DNA of 64,000 bases from Microbacterium sp. KUDC0406 (GCF_021582875.1 NZ_CP091138.1:1240001-1304000); one strand, 5' to 3'. Positions 8,696 through 17,285 are shown, counted from the stretch's first letter. Notes: generated by a model from the letters alone, not told the origin. Made by a program: numbers and translations.

Positions 8696-9054
8696 AGCAG
8701 ATCCGTGAGGTGCTCGAGCGACGCGGTCGCGGCCTCGTCGCCGATGAGGCCGATCGCGTCGAGCTGAACCGTGCGGCGGCGGGCGATCTCCGGGTGAGCC
8801 TGCACCCAGGCGAACGCCAGCCGCCAGAGCCGGCGCCGTTTGCGGTCGTCGATCGCCTCGAAGGGATGCCCGAAGCGATCGCTCCGACGCGTCTTGACCT
8901 CGACGACGACCACCCGGTCACGGCGCACCGCGACGATGTCGATCTCGCCCTGGTCACACCGCCAGTTGCGGTCCACCACGTCATAGCCGCGCTCCCGCAG
9001 ATACGCGGCCGCCCGCTCTTCACCCGCTCTGCCGAGCTCGTCCTTCGCTGCCAT
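8692..9054 (-). CDS. yraN: UPF0102 family protein YraN
   Basis: This 120-residue protein belongs to the YraN/UPF0102 family, which has an endonuclease-like fold. Visible motifs are GRAGEERAAAYLRERGYDVVDRNWR, split by a turn, then GEIDIVAVRRDRVVVVEVKTR, in which the E-(I)-D ... E-V-K pattern resembles a PD-(D/E)xK nuclease site. The start ATG at 9054 is where family similarity begins. It overlaps comM by four bases. The cellular role is not established. Confidence 0.9.
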   Translation of the reverse strand: MAAKDELGRAGEERAAAYLRERGYDVVDRNWRCDQGEIDIVAVRRDRVVVVEVKTRRSDRFGHPFEAIDDRKRRRLWRLAFAWVQAHPEIARRRTVQLDAIGLIGDEAATASLEHLTDLL

Positions 9055-9154
9055 GCCGACAGCTTCCCGGAACGCCGGTGGCCGGTGAGGGACGGGATCC
9101 GCGCTGTCCACGGCGAGCACGGACAAGTCCTCTGCCATCGGGACCTGTGGAGTA

Positions 9155-9481
9155 CTACTTGCCGTCGAGCGAGAGCTCCTCCGGAAGCTCGAACTCACGC
9201 CGCTGCAGCTCCTCGACGTTGACGTCCTTGAACGTCAGCACACGTACGGCCTTCACGAAGCGATCGGCGCGGTAGATGTCCCAGACCCACACGTCCGTCA
9301 TGGAGATCTCGAAGTAGAAGTCGTGCTCGGTGTCGCGGCGGACCACGCTCACCTCGTTGGCCAGGTAGAACCGGCGCTCGGTCTCGACGACGTACTGGAA
9401 CTGCGAGACGACGTCACGGTACTCGCGGAAAAGTGCGACCTCGAGCTCGCGGTCGTAGTCGTCGAATGCTTCGTCATCCAT
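9155..9481 (-). CDS. DUF2469 family protein
   Basis: This 108-residue, acidic protein starts MDDEAFDDYDRELEVALFRE and continues YRDVVSQFQYVVETERRFYLAN. It is a strongly conserved actinobacterial family (DUF2469), almost always between rnhB and yraN as here. Function is unknown. It is soluble with no signal peptide. The upstream rnhB stop lies 49 bases away, so both may share a transcript. Confidence 0.92.
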   Translation of the reverse strand: MDDEAFDDYDRELEVALFREYRDVVSQFQYVVETERRFYLANEVSVVRRDTEHDFYFEISMTDVWVWDIYRADRFVKAVRVLTFKDVNVEELQRREFELPEELSLDGK

Positions 9482-9530
9482 GATGCATCCATCCTATGAG
9501 GCCTTCGCCCCGGGTGCGTTCCGGGGTCGC

Positions 9531-10190
9531 CTAGAACAGCGTGGGAGCGTCGGCGATCGCCCACGACGCCCGATGCCATGAGGAAAGCCCGAGTTCCCGG
9601 ATCGCTGCGCGGTGCTCAGGACTCGCGTAGCCCTTGTTGCGCTCCCACTGGTAGGCCGGCTGCTGCTCGTGCAGCTCGACCATGTGCGCATCCCTCGCCA
9701 CCTTCGCGATCACGGATGCCGCAGACACCGAGGCGCAGTCCCGGTCGGCCTTGATCACCGGCCGCACCTGCAGCCCGGACGGATGCACGGCGGAGACGTA
9801 GTCGTGGTTGCCGTCCAGGATCACCAGCGTGCGTTCGCCCACGACGTCAGTGCCGATCGCGCCGACGATCGCTCGGGAGGCAGCGAGTCCCAGAGCACGC
9901 ATGATGCCGAGCTCGTCGACCTCCGCGGCGCTGGCCCAGCCCACGGCAGAGGCGAGCACCCACGCGGCGGCGCGGGACGCGACATCCGGGCGGCGTCGCA
10001 CGGTGACGAGCTTCGAGTCGCGCAGCCCCTCCGGCACCCTCCGGCGCGAGCCCGCGGCATCCATGACCGCCGCTCCGACCGCGACCGGCCCGGCCAGCGC
10101 GCCGCGCCCGACCTCGTCCAGGGCGATGATGAGGTCGTACTGCTTGAGCAGCGACCTCTCCAGGCTGAGCCGGGGCGCGACGACGGTCAT
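9531..10190 (-). CDS. rnhB: Ribonuclease HII
   Basis: RNase HII removes ribonucleotides and RNA primers from DNA. The 219-residue protein shows the catalytic Asp-Glu pair in ALDEVGRGALAGPVAVGA and the further acidic residues in LDGNHDYVS and KADRDCASVSAASVIAKV. Length is typical. The ATG at 10190 overlaps the lepB stop as ATGA, showing coupling to lepB. Confidence 0.95.
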   Translation of the reverse strand: MTVVAPRLSLERSLLKQYDLIIALDEVGRGALAGPVAVGAAVMDAAGSRRRVPEGLRDSKLVTVRRRPDVASRAAAWVLASAVGWASAAEVDELGIMRALGLAASRAIVGAIGTDVVGERTLVILDGNHDYVSAVHPSGLQVRPVIKADRDCASVSAASVIAKVARDAHMVELHEQQPAYQWERNKGYASPEHRAAIRELGLSSWHRASWAIADAPTLF

Positions 10191-10921
10191 CTCTTCGGCT
10201 CGGGCACCCCGACGTAGACCTCGTCGTGGGTGTCGATCAGGCCGAAGCGGTCCAGCGGCCAGGTGAGCAGGAAGGCCCGCCCCACGACGTTGTCGAGCGG
10301 CACGAATCCGCCACCCGGAAGGTCCTGGTGCGCACGAGAGTCCTGTGAACGGGTGCGGTTGTCGCCCATGACCCACAGCGAGCCCTCCGGCACGGTGACA
10401 TCGAACGGCGTGTCGGACGCCTTCGTGTCTCCGGAGGGCAGGTTCAGATACGACAGTTCATCGATCGGAGCTCCGTTGATCGTGATCTGCCCCACGGCGT
10501 TGCAGCACACGACGTGATCACCGGGGAGGCCGATGAGGCGCTTGACCAGGTGGTCCTGAGAGTCCGACGCCGAGAGCCCGATGAAGGTGAGGACGCCGTC
10601 GATCGCCTTGAGGAGCGGCGGCTGCGGCGCCTCCGCGGGCAGCGGCGGCAGCCATCCGCCCGGGTCTTTGAAGACGACGACGTCGCCGTGGTCGTACCCG
10701 GTCCACCGCGGAGTGAGCTCGTCGACCAGGATGCGGTCGTCGATCATCAGCGTGCGCTCCATCGAGCCGGACGGGATGTAGAACGAGCGGATCACGAACG
10801 ACTTGACGACGAAGGACACCAGCGCGGCGATGACGATGATCACCAGCAGGTCGCGCAGGAAGACGAGGAAGCCGCGACGCCGCTTCGAGGTGGCGGCAGC
10901 AGGAGCGGCTTCGGTCGTCAT
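10187..10921 (-). CDS. lepB: Signal peptidase I
   Basis: Signal peptidase I cleaves signal peptides on the outer face of the membrane. One N-terminal membrane segment is present (FLRDLLVIIVIAALVSFVVK, about residues 20-42). The catalytic Ser follows in IPSGSMERTL and the Lys in LVKRLIGLPGD; the box with MGDNRTRSQDSR is also present. I prefer the ATG at 10921 (MTTEAAPA) because AAGGA lies five bases before it; the ATG at 10927 has its ribosome-binding site too close. It is followed by rnhB with a 4-base overlap and lies downstream of rplS. Confidence 0.93.
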   Translation of the reverse strand: MTTEAAPAAATSKRRRGFLVFLRDLLVIIVIAALVSFVVKSFVIRSFYIPSGSMERTLMIDDRILVDELTPRWTGYDHGDVVVFKDPGGWLPPLPAEAPQPPLLKAIDGVLTFIGLSASDSQDHLVKRLIGLPGDHVVCCNAVGQITINGAPIDELSYLNLPSGDTKASDTPFDVTVPEGSLWVMGDNRTRSQDSRAHQDLPGGGFVPLDNVVGRAFLLTWPLDRFGLIDTHDEVYVGVPEPKR

Positions 10922-10990
10922 TTCCATCCTTCGCGTCGGGCGCACCGTGCGCAGACGGCACTACCAAGGGTCGCACATCCTGACAGAGCA

Positions 10991-11024
10991 GAAGCACCCC
11001 GGGACGACGTGTCCCGGGTGCTTC
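10991..11024 (-). terminator. Hairpin terminator after rplS
   Basis: A GC-rich inverted repeat (GAAGCACCC ... GGGTGCTTC, with a single bulged C) directly follows the rplS stop and precedes lepB. It probably terminates or attenuates the rplS transcript. Confidence 0.75.
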
Positions 11025-11038
11025 CAGAAGAGCTGCGC

Positions 11039-11386
11039 TCAGTTGTCGCGCTTCTCCTTGATCTTCGCCTTCTTGCCACGCAGGTTGCGCAGGTAGTACA
11101 GCTTGGCGCGGCGCACGTCACCGCGGGTGACGACCTCGATGTGGTCGATCACCGGCGAGTGCACCGGGAAGGTGCGCTCCACGCCCACCTGGAAGCTGAT
11201 CTTGCGGACCGTGAAGGTCTCGCGCACACCATCGCCCTGACGGCCGATGACGACGCCCTTGAAGACCTGGACGCGAGAGCGGGTGCCCTCGGTGATGTTC
11301 ACGTGCACGTTGACTGTGTCACCGGGGAAGAATTCGGGAATGTCGCTGCGGAGCGAAGCCGCGTCGACGACGTCGAGGATCTGCAT
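11039..11386 (-). CDS. rplS: 50S ribosomal protein L19
   Basis: L19 sits at the 30S-50S interface. The 115-residue protein begins [19 protein letters not shown] and carries [30 protein letters not shown] and the basic C-terminus [21 protein letters not shown], all family signatures. I use the ATG at 11386; the earlier in-frame start adds six residues not typical of L19. A promoter with TTGCGA and CAGAAT lies at 11516-11543. Confidence 0.96.
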   Translation of the reverse strand: MQILDVVDAASLRSDIPEFFPGDTVNVHVNITEGTRSRVQVFKGVVIGRQGDGVRETFTVRKISFQVGVERTFPVHSPVIDHIEVVTRGDVRRAKLYYLRNLRGKKAKIKEKRDN

Positions 11387-11515
11387 GATCGTCTCTCTCT
11401 GCACTCGCCACAGGTCGGATGCATTTCAGGAAGGAATACGGTGATGTGTGCCGAACGGCGCACAAGGCGTCCGCGGGCTCCCCTGAGGCAGAACCTGGTC
11501 ACGGCACAAGCATCC

Positions 11516-11543
11516 ATTCTGCCATGGATCCCCGGCCTCGCAA
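11516..11543 (-). promoter_or_regulatory. Promoter for rplS
   Basis: On the minus strand TTGCGA (11543-11538) and CAGAAT (11521-11516) are spaced 16 bases. The -10 region, GGCAGAATGG, is shared exactly with the one upstream of rpsP (17852-17857), suggesting a common promoter type for ribosomal protein genes. The 5' leader of about 125 bases holds no obvious extra gene. Confidence 0.6.
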
Positions 11544-11550
11544 AAACGGA

Positions 11551-12033
11551 TCAGTCGCGCGACTCGGTCTCCTGCACGATGATCACGTCCGGTTCGCTCG
11601 TCTTCGGGGCGCCTGGCGAGACCGACGACCAGGTCGCCGTCTCGCGGATGCTGAATCCACTGCCCCTGGCCTCGCTCCACAGCTGCCACAGCTGCAGCCA
11701 GAACAGCGCGAGCCAGGCGGCGATCGCGCCGGTCAGCAGCCATCCGAATCCGCCATCCGGGAAGAACCCGACCGCGATGGTGAGCGCGTGCCACACGCCG
11801 AAGCCGAGCACGTCCCACCACGACACCGCTCGTTCCGCCCGCACCGACGGCCGCGCCCGGGTGAGCAGCGTCAGCACCAGCTGGCCGAGCACCACGGACG
11901 GCACGGCGATGAGGATCACCCAGAGGAACGCCCATCCGCCGGACTGGAAGACTCCCCAGCCGATCAGCAGCCAGAGCGGCAGCACCAGCGCCGCCGGGAA
12001 GAGCCACCGGAAGAACGCGCTGCGCAACCACAT
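11551..12033 (-). CDS. Small integral membrane protein, unknown function
   Basis: This 160-residue protein has four hydrophobic segments: FPAALVLPLWLLIGWGVF, FLWVILIAVPSVVLGQLV, VLGFGVWHALTIAVGFF and LTGAIAAWLALFWLQLW. A polar C-terminal tail follows. Similar proteins are common in Microbacteriaceae and are sometimes labelled MFS transporter permease, but four segments are too few for an MFS transporter, so I leave the function open. It lies between rplS and the divergent map gene. Confidence 0.75.
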   Translation of the reverse strand: MWLRSAFFRWLFPAALVLPLWLLIGWGVFQSGGWAFLWVILIAVPSVVLGQLVLTLLTRARPSVRAERAVSWWDVLGFGVWHALTIAVGFFPDGGFGWLLTGAIAAWLALFWLQLWQLWSEARGSGFSIRETATWSSVSPGAPKTSEPDVIIVQETESRD

Positions 12034-12152
12034 ACTCCGATGGTACGGCCGTCAGCCGCCCCGGGGTCATCCGTTCGCTGTGAGCATCGTGACTGCGCAT
12101 CGGGGAGAATGGTCTCCGGGCATCCTGACGAGGCCCGGAGAAGGGACACCCG

Positions 12153-12936
12153 ATGATCGAACTGCGCACCCCTGCCGAGATCGATGAGATGCGCGCGGCC
12201 GGACGCTTCGTGGCCGAGACGCTCGCGACGCTGCGCGACGAGACGAAGGTCGGCACCAACCTGCTGGCCATCGACCACCGTGCCCACGACCTCATCCGCA
12301 AGGCCGGTGCGGAGTCCTGCTACATCGACTACGCCCCCTCGTTCGGGAACGGCCCGTTCGGCAAGGTCATCTGCACCTCGATCAACGACGCCGTGCTGCA
12401 CGGGCTGCCACACGACTACGTCCTCCGCGACGGCGACCTCGTCTCGCTCGACTTCGCCGTGTCCGTCGACGGCTGGGTCGCCGACTCCGGCGGTCTCCTT
12501 CGTCGTCGGCACCGCACGCGACGAGGACCTGCGCCTGATCGACACGACGGAGCGCGCGCTGGATGCGGCGATCGCGGCCGCCACGGTCGGGAATCGCATC
12601 GGCGACATCTCGGCGTCCATCGCTGAGGTCGCGCATGGCGAGGGCTTCTCGATCAACACCGACTTCGGCGGTCACGGCGTCGGTCGCGTCATGCACGGCG
12701 ACCCGCATGTGCCGAACGACGGCCGAGCCGGCCGCGGGTTCCCTCTGCGCGACGGCCTTGTCATGGCGCTCGAGCCGTGGTTCCTCGCGACGACGGACGA
12801 GTTGATCACGGATCCGGACGGCTGGACGCTGCGCAGCGCGGACGGATCGCGCGGCGCGCACTCCGAGCACACCGTCGCGATCACGGCCGACGGTCCGATC
12901 GTCCTCACCGACCGCAGCTTCCTCGGCGTCGACTGA
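12153..12936 (+). CDS. map: Type I methionine aminopeptidase (frameshifted in this record)
   Basis: The enzyme removes the initiator methionine from new proteins. Visible metal-site motifs are VLHGLPHD, LVSLDFAVSVDGW, GHGVGRVMHGDP, MALEPWF and AHSEHTVAI, in family order. The frame shifts at CCGGCGG (12487-12493); CCGCGG restores VADSAVSFVVGT and a 260-residue protein. The start ATG is preceded by GGAGAAGGGA. It is a stand-alone gene here, away from the secY-adk-map operon, so the genome may hold a second copy. Confidence 0.93.
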
Positions 12937-12953
12937 ACCGGCGGCACTTCTCC

Positions 12954-13035
12954 GCTCGCGCTGCGCTTCCACGCTCGCGCTGCGCTTCTCGTCGCCCCGA
13001 GCGCTTCGCGCTGCTGTTCCTGGCTCGCGCTGCGC
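12954..13035. repeat. Three copies of a 13-base direct repeat
   Basis: The word GCTCGCGCTGCGC occurs at 12954-12966, 12973-12985 and 13023-13035 in the 245-base gap after map. The rest of this gap (to 13181) is GC-rich with further fragments such as CGCGCGAGC, and no gene or clear terminator. It resembles degenerate copies of the intergenic repeats seen elsewhere in the window. Confidence 0.7.
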
Positions 13036-13181
13036 ACATCTGCGCCGCGCGAGCAGAAGTCAGTAGCGCGACCGATCGGGCGGTCCCTCTCAGTTCGCGC
13101 GGTCCTTCTCGGTTCGCGCCGCGCGAGCGGAGATCAGGAGCGCGGCGGCGCAGGAAAACGCCGGCCCGTGACGGCCGCAGT

Positions 13182-13565
13182 TCATACGAAGCGGATCTCG
13201 AGTCCGTCGAAGCGGGTGAATCCGCGATCGGCAGTGATCAGCGGCACGCCCGCCGCGATGGCATGCGCCGCGATGAAGGCATCCTTGGAGCGGACCGCGG
13301 CCTCGCTCGCTGCCGCGAGACGTGAATAGGCTTCGGACTCTTCGACGCCGAACGGTCGCCAGAAGGTGCCGAGATCATCGAAAGCGGACACCAGTTGCGC
13401 ACGGATGCCCGCACGCTGCTGCGTCGCGGGATCCCGCTCCCACCGACGCTGTCCGCGCAGCAGTTCTGCGCGCACGACGTACGACGCCGCGAACTGGTCG
13501 ACTCTGCTGATCACGTCGTCAGGGATCACGCCGATGAGCGCGCTCGTGTCGACCATCGCTCTCAC
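13182..13565 (-). CDS. PIN-domain toxin (VapC-like)
   Basis: This 127-residue protein has PIN-domain features: the N-terminal acidic residue in MVDTSALIG, Glu in YVVRAELLRGQ, Asp in VRSKDAFIAAHAIAAG, and the final ITADRGFTRFDGL. VapC toxins are Mg-dependent RNases that cleave tRNA or rRNA. The GTG start overlaps the upstream antitoxin stop as GTGA; an ATG three codons inside (13556) is an alternative. Coupling to a small upstream gene with antitoxin character supports a type II toxin-antitoxin module. Confidence 0.85.
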   Translation of the reverse strand: MRAMVDTSALIGVIPDDVISRVDQFAASYVVRAELLRGQRRWERDPATQQRAGIRAQLVSAFDDLGTFWRPFGVEESEAYSRLAAASEAAVRSKDAFIAAHAIAAGVPLITADRGFTRFDGLEIRFV

Positions 13566-13834
13566 GGTGCCGGCTCCTGCCTGTCGCGATCCCGATCACG
13601 CGCGAGTTCCTCTCGCTCCTCTTTCACGGCGTCGGAGTCGATGAGTGCATTCAGCAGTCGAAGACGCGCCTTGACCGCCGCGAGTTCCGGATCAGAGGCA
13701 CTCACGATGGGCACCACTCGCATGCGCGGGCGGTTGTGCACCAGCACCACGGCCCCCGTGTCCGCGTACGCCACGGGGTTCGCCTTGAACACGCTGATCG
13801 GCACCCGCGGCTCGTGCACTGCTGCGTCTGACAT
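13562..13834 (-). CDS. Type II antitoxin, Phd/YefM-like
   Basis: The 90-residue protein begins MSDAAVHEPRVPISVFKANP and continues with GAVVLVHNRPRMRVVPI, the DNA-binding fold of the Phd/YefM type, then a charged, probably disordered C-terminal tail (EEREELARDRDRDRQEP) that would wrap the toxin. It precedes and overlaps the PIN toxin by four bases. Antitoxin and complex usually repress their own promoter; I could not pick out an operator with confidence. Confidence 0.8.
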   Translation of the reverse strand: MSDAAVHEPRVPISVFKANPVAYADTGAVVLVHNRPRMRVVPIVSASDPELAAVKARLRLLNALIDSDAVKEEREELARDRDRDRQEPAP

Positions 13835-13860
13835 CGGAGACCCTTCCTCCTGCTTCAGCC

Positions 13861-14439
13861 CTATTGTCCCATGAATGGTTCTGAATCTGCATGACAGTGC
13901 GATTCGAAGCGCAGGATCTCGCCGTGAGGATGCCGCAAAGCCAGCGCCTCGTCGGGTGTGAGTCCAAGCAGCTCGGCGCGCAGCATCCGGCCGATCATCT
14001 CGTGTGCGACCACCAGGACAGGTGTGCAGTCGTCGAGCGCTGCAAGGAAGGCCCGCGCGCGCAGGCGTGCGGTCGCGTAGCTCTCGCCACCGGGGAACGT
14101 CCAGTTGTATCGATCAGCGCCGCGCGAGGCACGGATCTCGGGATGCTTCTGATCGATCTCGTCCCAGGTCAGCCCAGCGAGCTCCCCGTGGTGCACCTCG
14201 GCGAGGTCCTCGGCGTACTCGATCGGAAGGCCGAGTCGATCGCCGATGATCGTCGCTGTCACGGATGCCCGTCCCAGCGGGCTGGAGACGATACGGCCGA
14301 TGTCGAGACCGTCGAGCTCCGTGGCCATCGCCCGCGCCTGCTCAACGCCCTGGGCCGTCAACGGCGAATCGAGTTGTCCCTGCAGCCGGCCGAGCGTGTT
14401 CCACTCGGTCTGTCCGTGCCGTACGACGGAGAGGTTCAG
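13861..14439 (-). CDS. Histidine phosphatase (phosphoglycerate-mutase-like), start uncertain
   Basis: The catalytic motif VVRHGQTEWN, a phosphohistidine site, is present only if translation starts at or near a CTG at 14437-14439 (LNLSVVRHG). A TAG lies three codons upstream and the next usual start is a TTG at 14361, inside the conserved domain. Further family motifs are SSPLGRASVTATII, GELAGLTWDEI, FPGGESYATARLR and LVVAHEMIGRMLRAEL. About 192 residues. Either a CTG start is used or an indel lies just upstream; many other indels in this record make the second plausible. Substrate unknown. Confidence 0.8.
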   Translation of the reverse strand: MNLSVVRHGQTEWNTLGRLQGQLDSPLTAQGVEQARAMATELDGLDIGRIVSSPLGRASVTATIIGDRLGLPIEYAEDLAEVHHGELAGLTWDEIDQKHPEIRASRGADRYNWTFPGGESYATARLRARAFLAALDDCTPVLVVAHEMIGRMLRAELLGLTPDEALALRHPHGEILRFESHCHADSEPFMGQ

Positions 14440-14470
14440 GAGGTGACGCTAGCAGAGCCGTCGCACGCGA

Positions 14471-14905
14471 TCAGCGTGCGCGCTCCCAGTCCGCGGTGCC
14501 GCCGGGTACCACGACGAACAGCGGATGCGGATCGGGCGTCCGCACGTCCGCGAGCAGCGCGAGACGTTCGGGGCTGCGCTGCGCGAGTTTGACCATCAGA
14601 TGACGCCACTCCGCAACGAGCTGGCCCGAGGTCACCTCGATGCTTCCGTCCGGCCGCCCCGGCACGTCTATCCGAGCCCGGTCGAAGCGGTAGCCGCGCG
14701 CATCGGCCTCGTCCGCGACCCCGGTCAGGAACATCCCGACGGCGCCGAGCGGGTCCGGCCGATCGCGGAACCGCAGGAGCTGCGGATGGTTCCGATAGCC
14801 GGTGGTCCTTTCAGCGAGCACGGCCTGTGCCAGAAGGGCCTCCCGCCAGCAGGCGACGAGCGCCTGACGGTCCAGGTACCGCGGATGCGGCGACCAGAGC
14901 CTCAC
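14471..14905 (-). CDS. Pyrimidine-dimer DNA glycosylase-like protein
   Basis: The 144-residue protein starts (V/M)RLWSPHPRYLDRQALVACW and continues WREALLAQAVLAERTTGYRNHPQLLRF, which matches the family annotated as pyrimidine dimer DNA glycosylase (Pyr_excise, T4 endonuclease V-like). The catalytic Thr-2 of the T4 enzyme is Arg here, as in many bacterial members, so true glycosylase activity is uncertain. The GTG start overlaps the methyltransferase stop as GTGA. Confidence 0.75.
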   Translation of the reverse strand: MRLWSPHPRYLDRQALVACWREALLAQAVLAERTTGYRNHPQLLRFRDRPDPLGAVGMFLTGVADEADARGYRFDRARIDVPGRPDGSIEVTSGQLVAEWRHLMVKLAQRSPERLALLADVRTPDPHPLFVVVPGGTADWERAR

Positions 14906-15639
14906 GAGGCCCGGTAGACGTAGACGTCGGTGATCTGCGGCAGGTCGAACTCGTCGCGTCCGGCCGTGTCGGGATCGGCGTCGAGGATGCGCTCGACCTC
15001 GGCGACCATCCGGGCGCACTCGTCGTCGGATGCCGCGAGGAACGAACTCACGGTGAGCCAGCGCGCGATGTAGTCGGCGCGTGTGATCCGCTCTGACCAG
15101 GCGACCTCGGTGTGTGCGACGAACGTGAAGCCGGGGAGCTCGTCGGCGGCCGAGCTGGTCGTCTCGTCGGTCTCCGACACCGCGGGATGTGCGACACGAT
15201 GACAGGCGCGATCCCAGGTGCAGCGCGCGTCGGAGTGGTTCCAGAGCAGTCCGAGCGTGCCGCCGGGCACGAGCACGCGTCGGATCTCGGCGCACGCAGG
15301 GGCGCGGTCGAACCAGTGGAAGGCCTGCGCGACCGTGACGACGTCGACCGAGGCATCCGCGACCGGGATCCCCTCGGCGGTGCCGACGTGCGACTCCACC
15401 GCTGGCAGCTTCGACCGCAGCACGGCGAGCATCTGCTCCGAGGGCTCCACGGCGATCACGCGCGACGCGCGGGAGACCAGACGTTCGGTGAACTTCCCCG
15501 TTCCCGCGCCGAGATCGAGCGCCGCCTCCACGGCTGCGGAAATGATCGCATCCGCGGCAGCCACGGGGAACCCGGGCCGATACCGGTCGTATTCCTCGCC
15601 CACGTTGAGAAAGGACTTCGCCAGCGTCTCATCGACCAT
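14902..15639 (-). CDS. Class I SAM-dependent methyltransferase
   Basis: This 245-residue protein has the Methyltransf_11-like SAM-binding motif I ALDLGAGTGKFTERL, followed by VIAVEPSEQML (acidic residue binding the ribose), GTAEGIPVADASVDVV, AQAFHWFD and RVLVPGGTLGLLWNH. Substrate cannot be told from sequence; similar proteins act on small molecules. It is the first gene of a coupled pair with the glycosylase-like gene. Confidence 0.85.
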   Translation of the reverse strand: MVDETLAKSFLNVGEEYDRYRPGFPVAAADAIISAAVEAALDLGAGTGKFTERLVSRASRVIAVEPSEQMLAVLRSKLPAVESHVGTAEGIPVADASVDVVTVAQAFHWFDRAPACAEIRRVLVPGGTLGLLWNHSDARCTWDRACHRVAHPAVSETDETTSSAADELPGFTFVAHTEVAWSERITRADYIARWLTVSSFLAASDDECARMVAEVERILDADPDTAGRDEFDLPQITDVYVYRAS

Positions 15640-15757
15640 GCTTCGACGCTACCAACGATGCGAGGAGGAACACGCCGGCGGATTGGCCGCCTCAGGTGCA
15701 AAAAGCTCCTTGCACCGACGCGGGCAGACGTGCGGCTGCATTGACGCGGAAGGAGGA

Positions 15758-16455
15758 TCAGCCCAGCAGGTCAGGACGCCGGGTGCGGGTGCGTTCCACC
15801 TGCTGCTCACGTCGCCAGGCGGCGATCGCGCCGTGGTTGCCGCTGAGCAGGACGTCGGGCACCGCACGATCGCGCCAGATGGACGGCTTGGTGTAGGACG
15901 GGTACTCGAGCAGCCCGTCCTCGTGCGACTCCTCCACGAGGCTCTCGGGGTTGCCGACGACGCCGGGGATGAGCCGGCCGATCGCCTCGGTCATCGCCAT
16001 GACCGCGACTTCGCCCCCGTTGAGCACGTAGTCGCCGAGGCTGATCAGCCGCACCTCGCCGAGCGAGGCGGCGTAGTCGAAGACCCGTTCGTCGATGCCC
16101 TCATAGCGACCGCAGCCGAAGATGAGGTGCTCCCGTGTCGCGAGATCACGGGCGGTCGCCTGGGTGAAGACTTCGCCGGCGGGCGAGGGGAAGATGACGG
16201 TGGGTCCTTCGACGGGCTCGGGAACCGAGGAGGAGGCCAGTTCATCGAGCGCGAGGCCCCAGGGCTCCGGCTTCATGACCATGCCCGCTCCCCGCCGTAC
16301 GGGGTGTCGTCGACGGTGCGGTGCCGGTCGTGCGTCCAGTCACGCAGGTCGTGCACGTGCAGGTCGAGGATGCCGGCATCCTGCGCCTTGCCGAGCAGCG
16401 ACAGCGTCAGGCCGTCGAAGTACGACGGGAAGATCGAGACGACGTCGATGCGCAT
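15758..16455 (-). CDS. trmD: tRNA (guanine-N1)-methyltransferase TrmD (frameshifted in this record)
   Basis: TrmD methylates G37 of tRNAs with a SPOUT fold. Motifs are [42 protein letters not shown] and [13 protein letters not shown]. The frame breaks at a four-C run (16290-16293); a fifth C restores [19 protein letters not shown] and 232 residues. A short insertion [10 protein letters not shown] follows LALDEL; it is encoded by a copy of a palindromic intergenic repeat. It is followed by rimM (upstream in transcription) in the rpsP-KH-rimM-trmD operon. Confidence 0.94.
16203..16226. repeat. Palindromic repeat inserted within trmD
   Basis: The stretch GGTCCTTCGACGGGCTCGGG plus AACC is an imperfect inverted repeat of the TTCGAC...CTCAGG type scattered in Microbacteriaceae intergenic DNA; a related copy lies at 51563-51642. 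Read in frame it encodes VPEPVEGP inside TrmD. Confidence 0.6.
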
Positions 16456-16462
16456 GATCGCG

Positions 16463-17047
16463 TCACTCCGCGGCGGAGCCGCCGTCTGCGTCCTTCTCGG
16501 GTGAAGCATCCGCCGTCGGGAGCTCCTCGAAGAGCCCGGGCGGCGGGGTGACGACGATGCGACCCGCGGCGACGTCGACCGTCGGCACGATGGCCTTCAC
16601 GAACGGGACCATGACCTCGCGGTCGCCGGCCCTCACGATCACAAGGTCCTGCGCGGGCATGTGCTCGATGCGCACGACGCGGCCGATGACCTCGTCGTCG
16701 CGCACGACGTCGAGACCGGCGAGCTGATGGTCGTACCAGGCGTCGTCCTCGACCTCGTCGACGTCCTGGTCGATCCAGAGGATGGCGCGCACGAGCGACT
16801 CGGCGGCGGTGCGGTCCTCGACGTCGTCGAAGAAGACGACGGAGCTGCCGTTCATCACCCGGTACTCGCGGACGGTGATGGTCCTGCCGTGCCAGACGGA
16901 TGCCTCGGGGACCTGCAGCGTGAACTCGGCACCGGGCACGAAGCGGCGGCCCGGATCATCGGTGTAGAGCTCGAGCTTGAGCCCGCCCTTGAGGCCGTGG
17001 GCCTTCAGCAGGCGACCGACGCGAAGCTGATTGCGTTCCTGGGCCAC
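16463..17047 (-). CDS. rimM: Ribosome maturation factor RimM
   Basis: RimM assists 30S head assembly and binds S19. The 194-residue product has the N-terminal beta-barrel ([28 protein letters not shown]) and the PRC-barrel with [31 protein letters not shown] and [12 protein letters not shown], a standard order. I chose the GTG at 17047 ([11 protein letters not shown]), one base after the upstream KH-gene stop; a farther upstream start would overlap that gene. The acidic tail is not conserved. Confidence 0.93.
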   Translation of the reverse strand: MAQERNQLRVGRLLKAHGLKGGLKLELYTDDPGRRFVPGAEFTLQVPEASVWHGRTITVREYRVMNGSSVVFFDDVEDRTAAESLVRAILWIDQDVDEVEDDAWYDHQLAGLDVVRDDEVIGRVVRIEHMPAQDLVIVRAGDREVMVPFVKAIVPTVDVAAGRIVVTPPPGLFEELPTADASPEKDADGGSAAE

Positions 17048-17048
17048 G

Positions 17049-17279
17049 TCAGTCGTCCGCGACGTCGACGCGCACACGGCGACCGTCGGCGAGGGCTGCG
17101 ATCAGCGTACGCAGCGCCTTGGCGGTGCGGCCGCCGCGCCCGATCACGCGACCACGGTCATCCGGGTGCACGTGCACCTCGAGGAGGTCGCCACGAGACG
17201 ACGCGGATGCGGTGATGCGGACGTCGTCCGGGTGATCGACGATCCCCTTGACGACGTGTTCGAGCGCGGCGGCGAGCAC
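17049..17279 (-). CDS. KH-domain RNA-binding protein (YlqC/KhpA type)
   Basis: The 76-residue protein is a single KH domain with the nucleic-acid-binding loop GRVIGRGGRTAKALRTL. Family members (KhpA/YlqC) bind RNA and in Gram-positives affect cell division and ribosome-related processes. It has a GTG start six bases after the rpsP stop and is followed by rimM after one base, so the genes are tightly coupled. Confidence 0.93.
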   Translation of the reverse strand: MLAAALEHVVKGIVDHPDDVRITASASSRGDLLEVHVHPDDRGRVIGRGGRTAKALRTLIAALADGRRVRVDVADD

Positions 17280-17285
17280 AGCGGA

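Noticed and set aside
5988..9023. A single 1011-residue fusion of DprA with upstream sequence
   Set aside because: The upstream part is comM and yraN read in another frame. The true dprA ATG overlaps the comM stop as ATGA.
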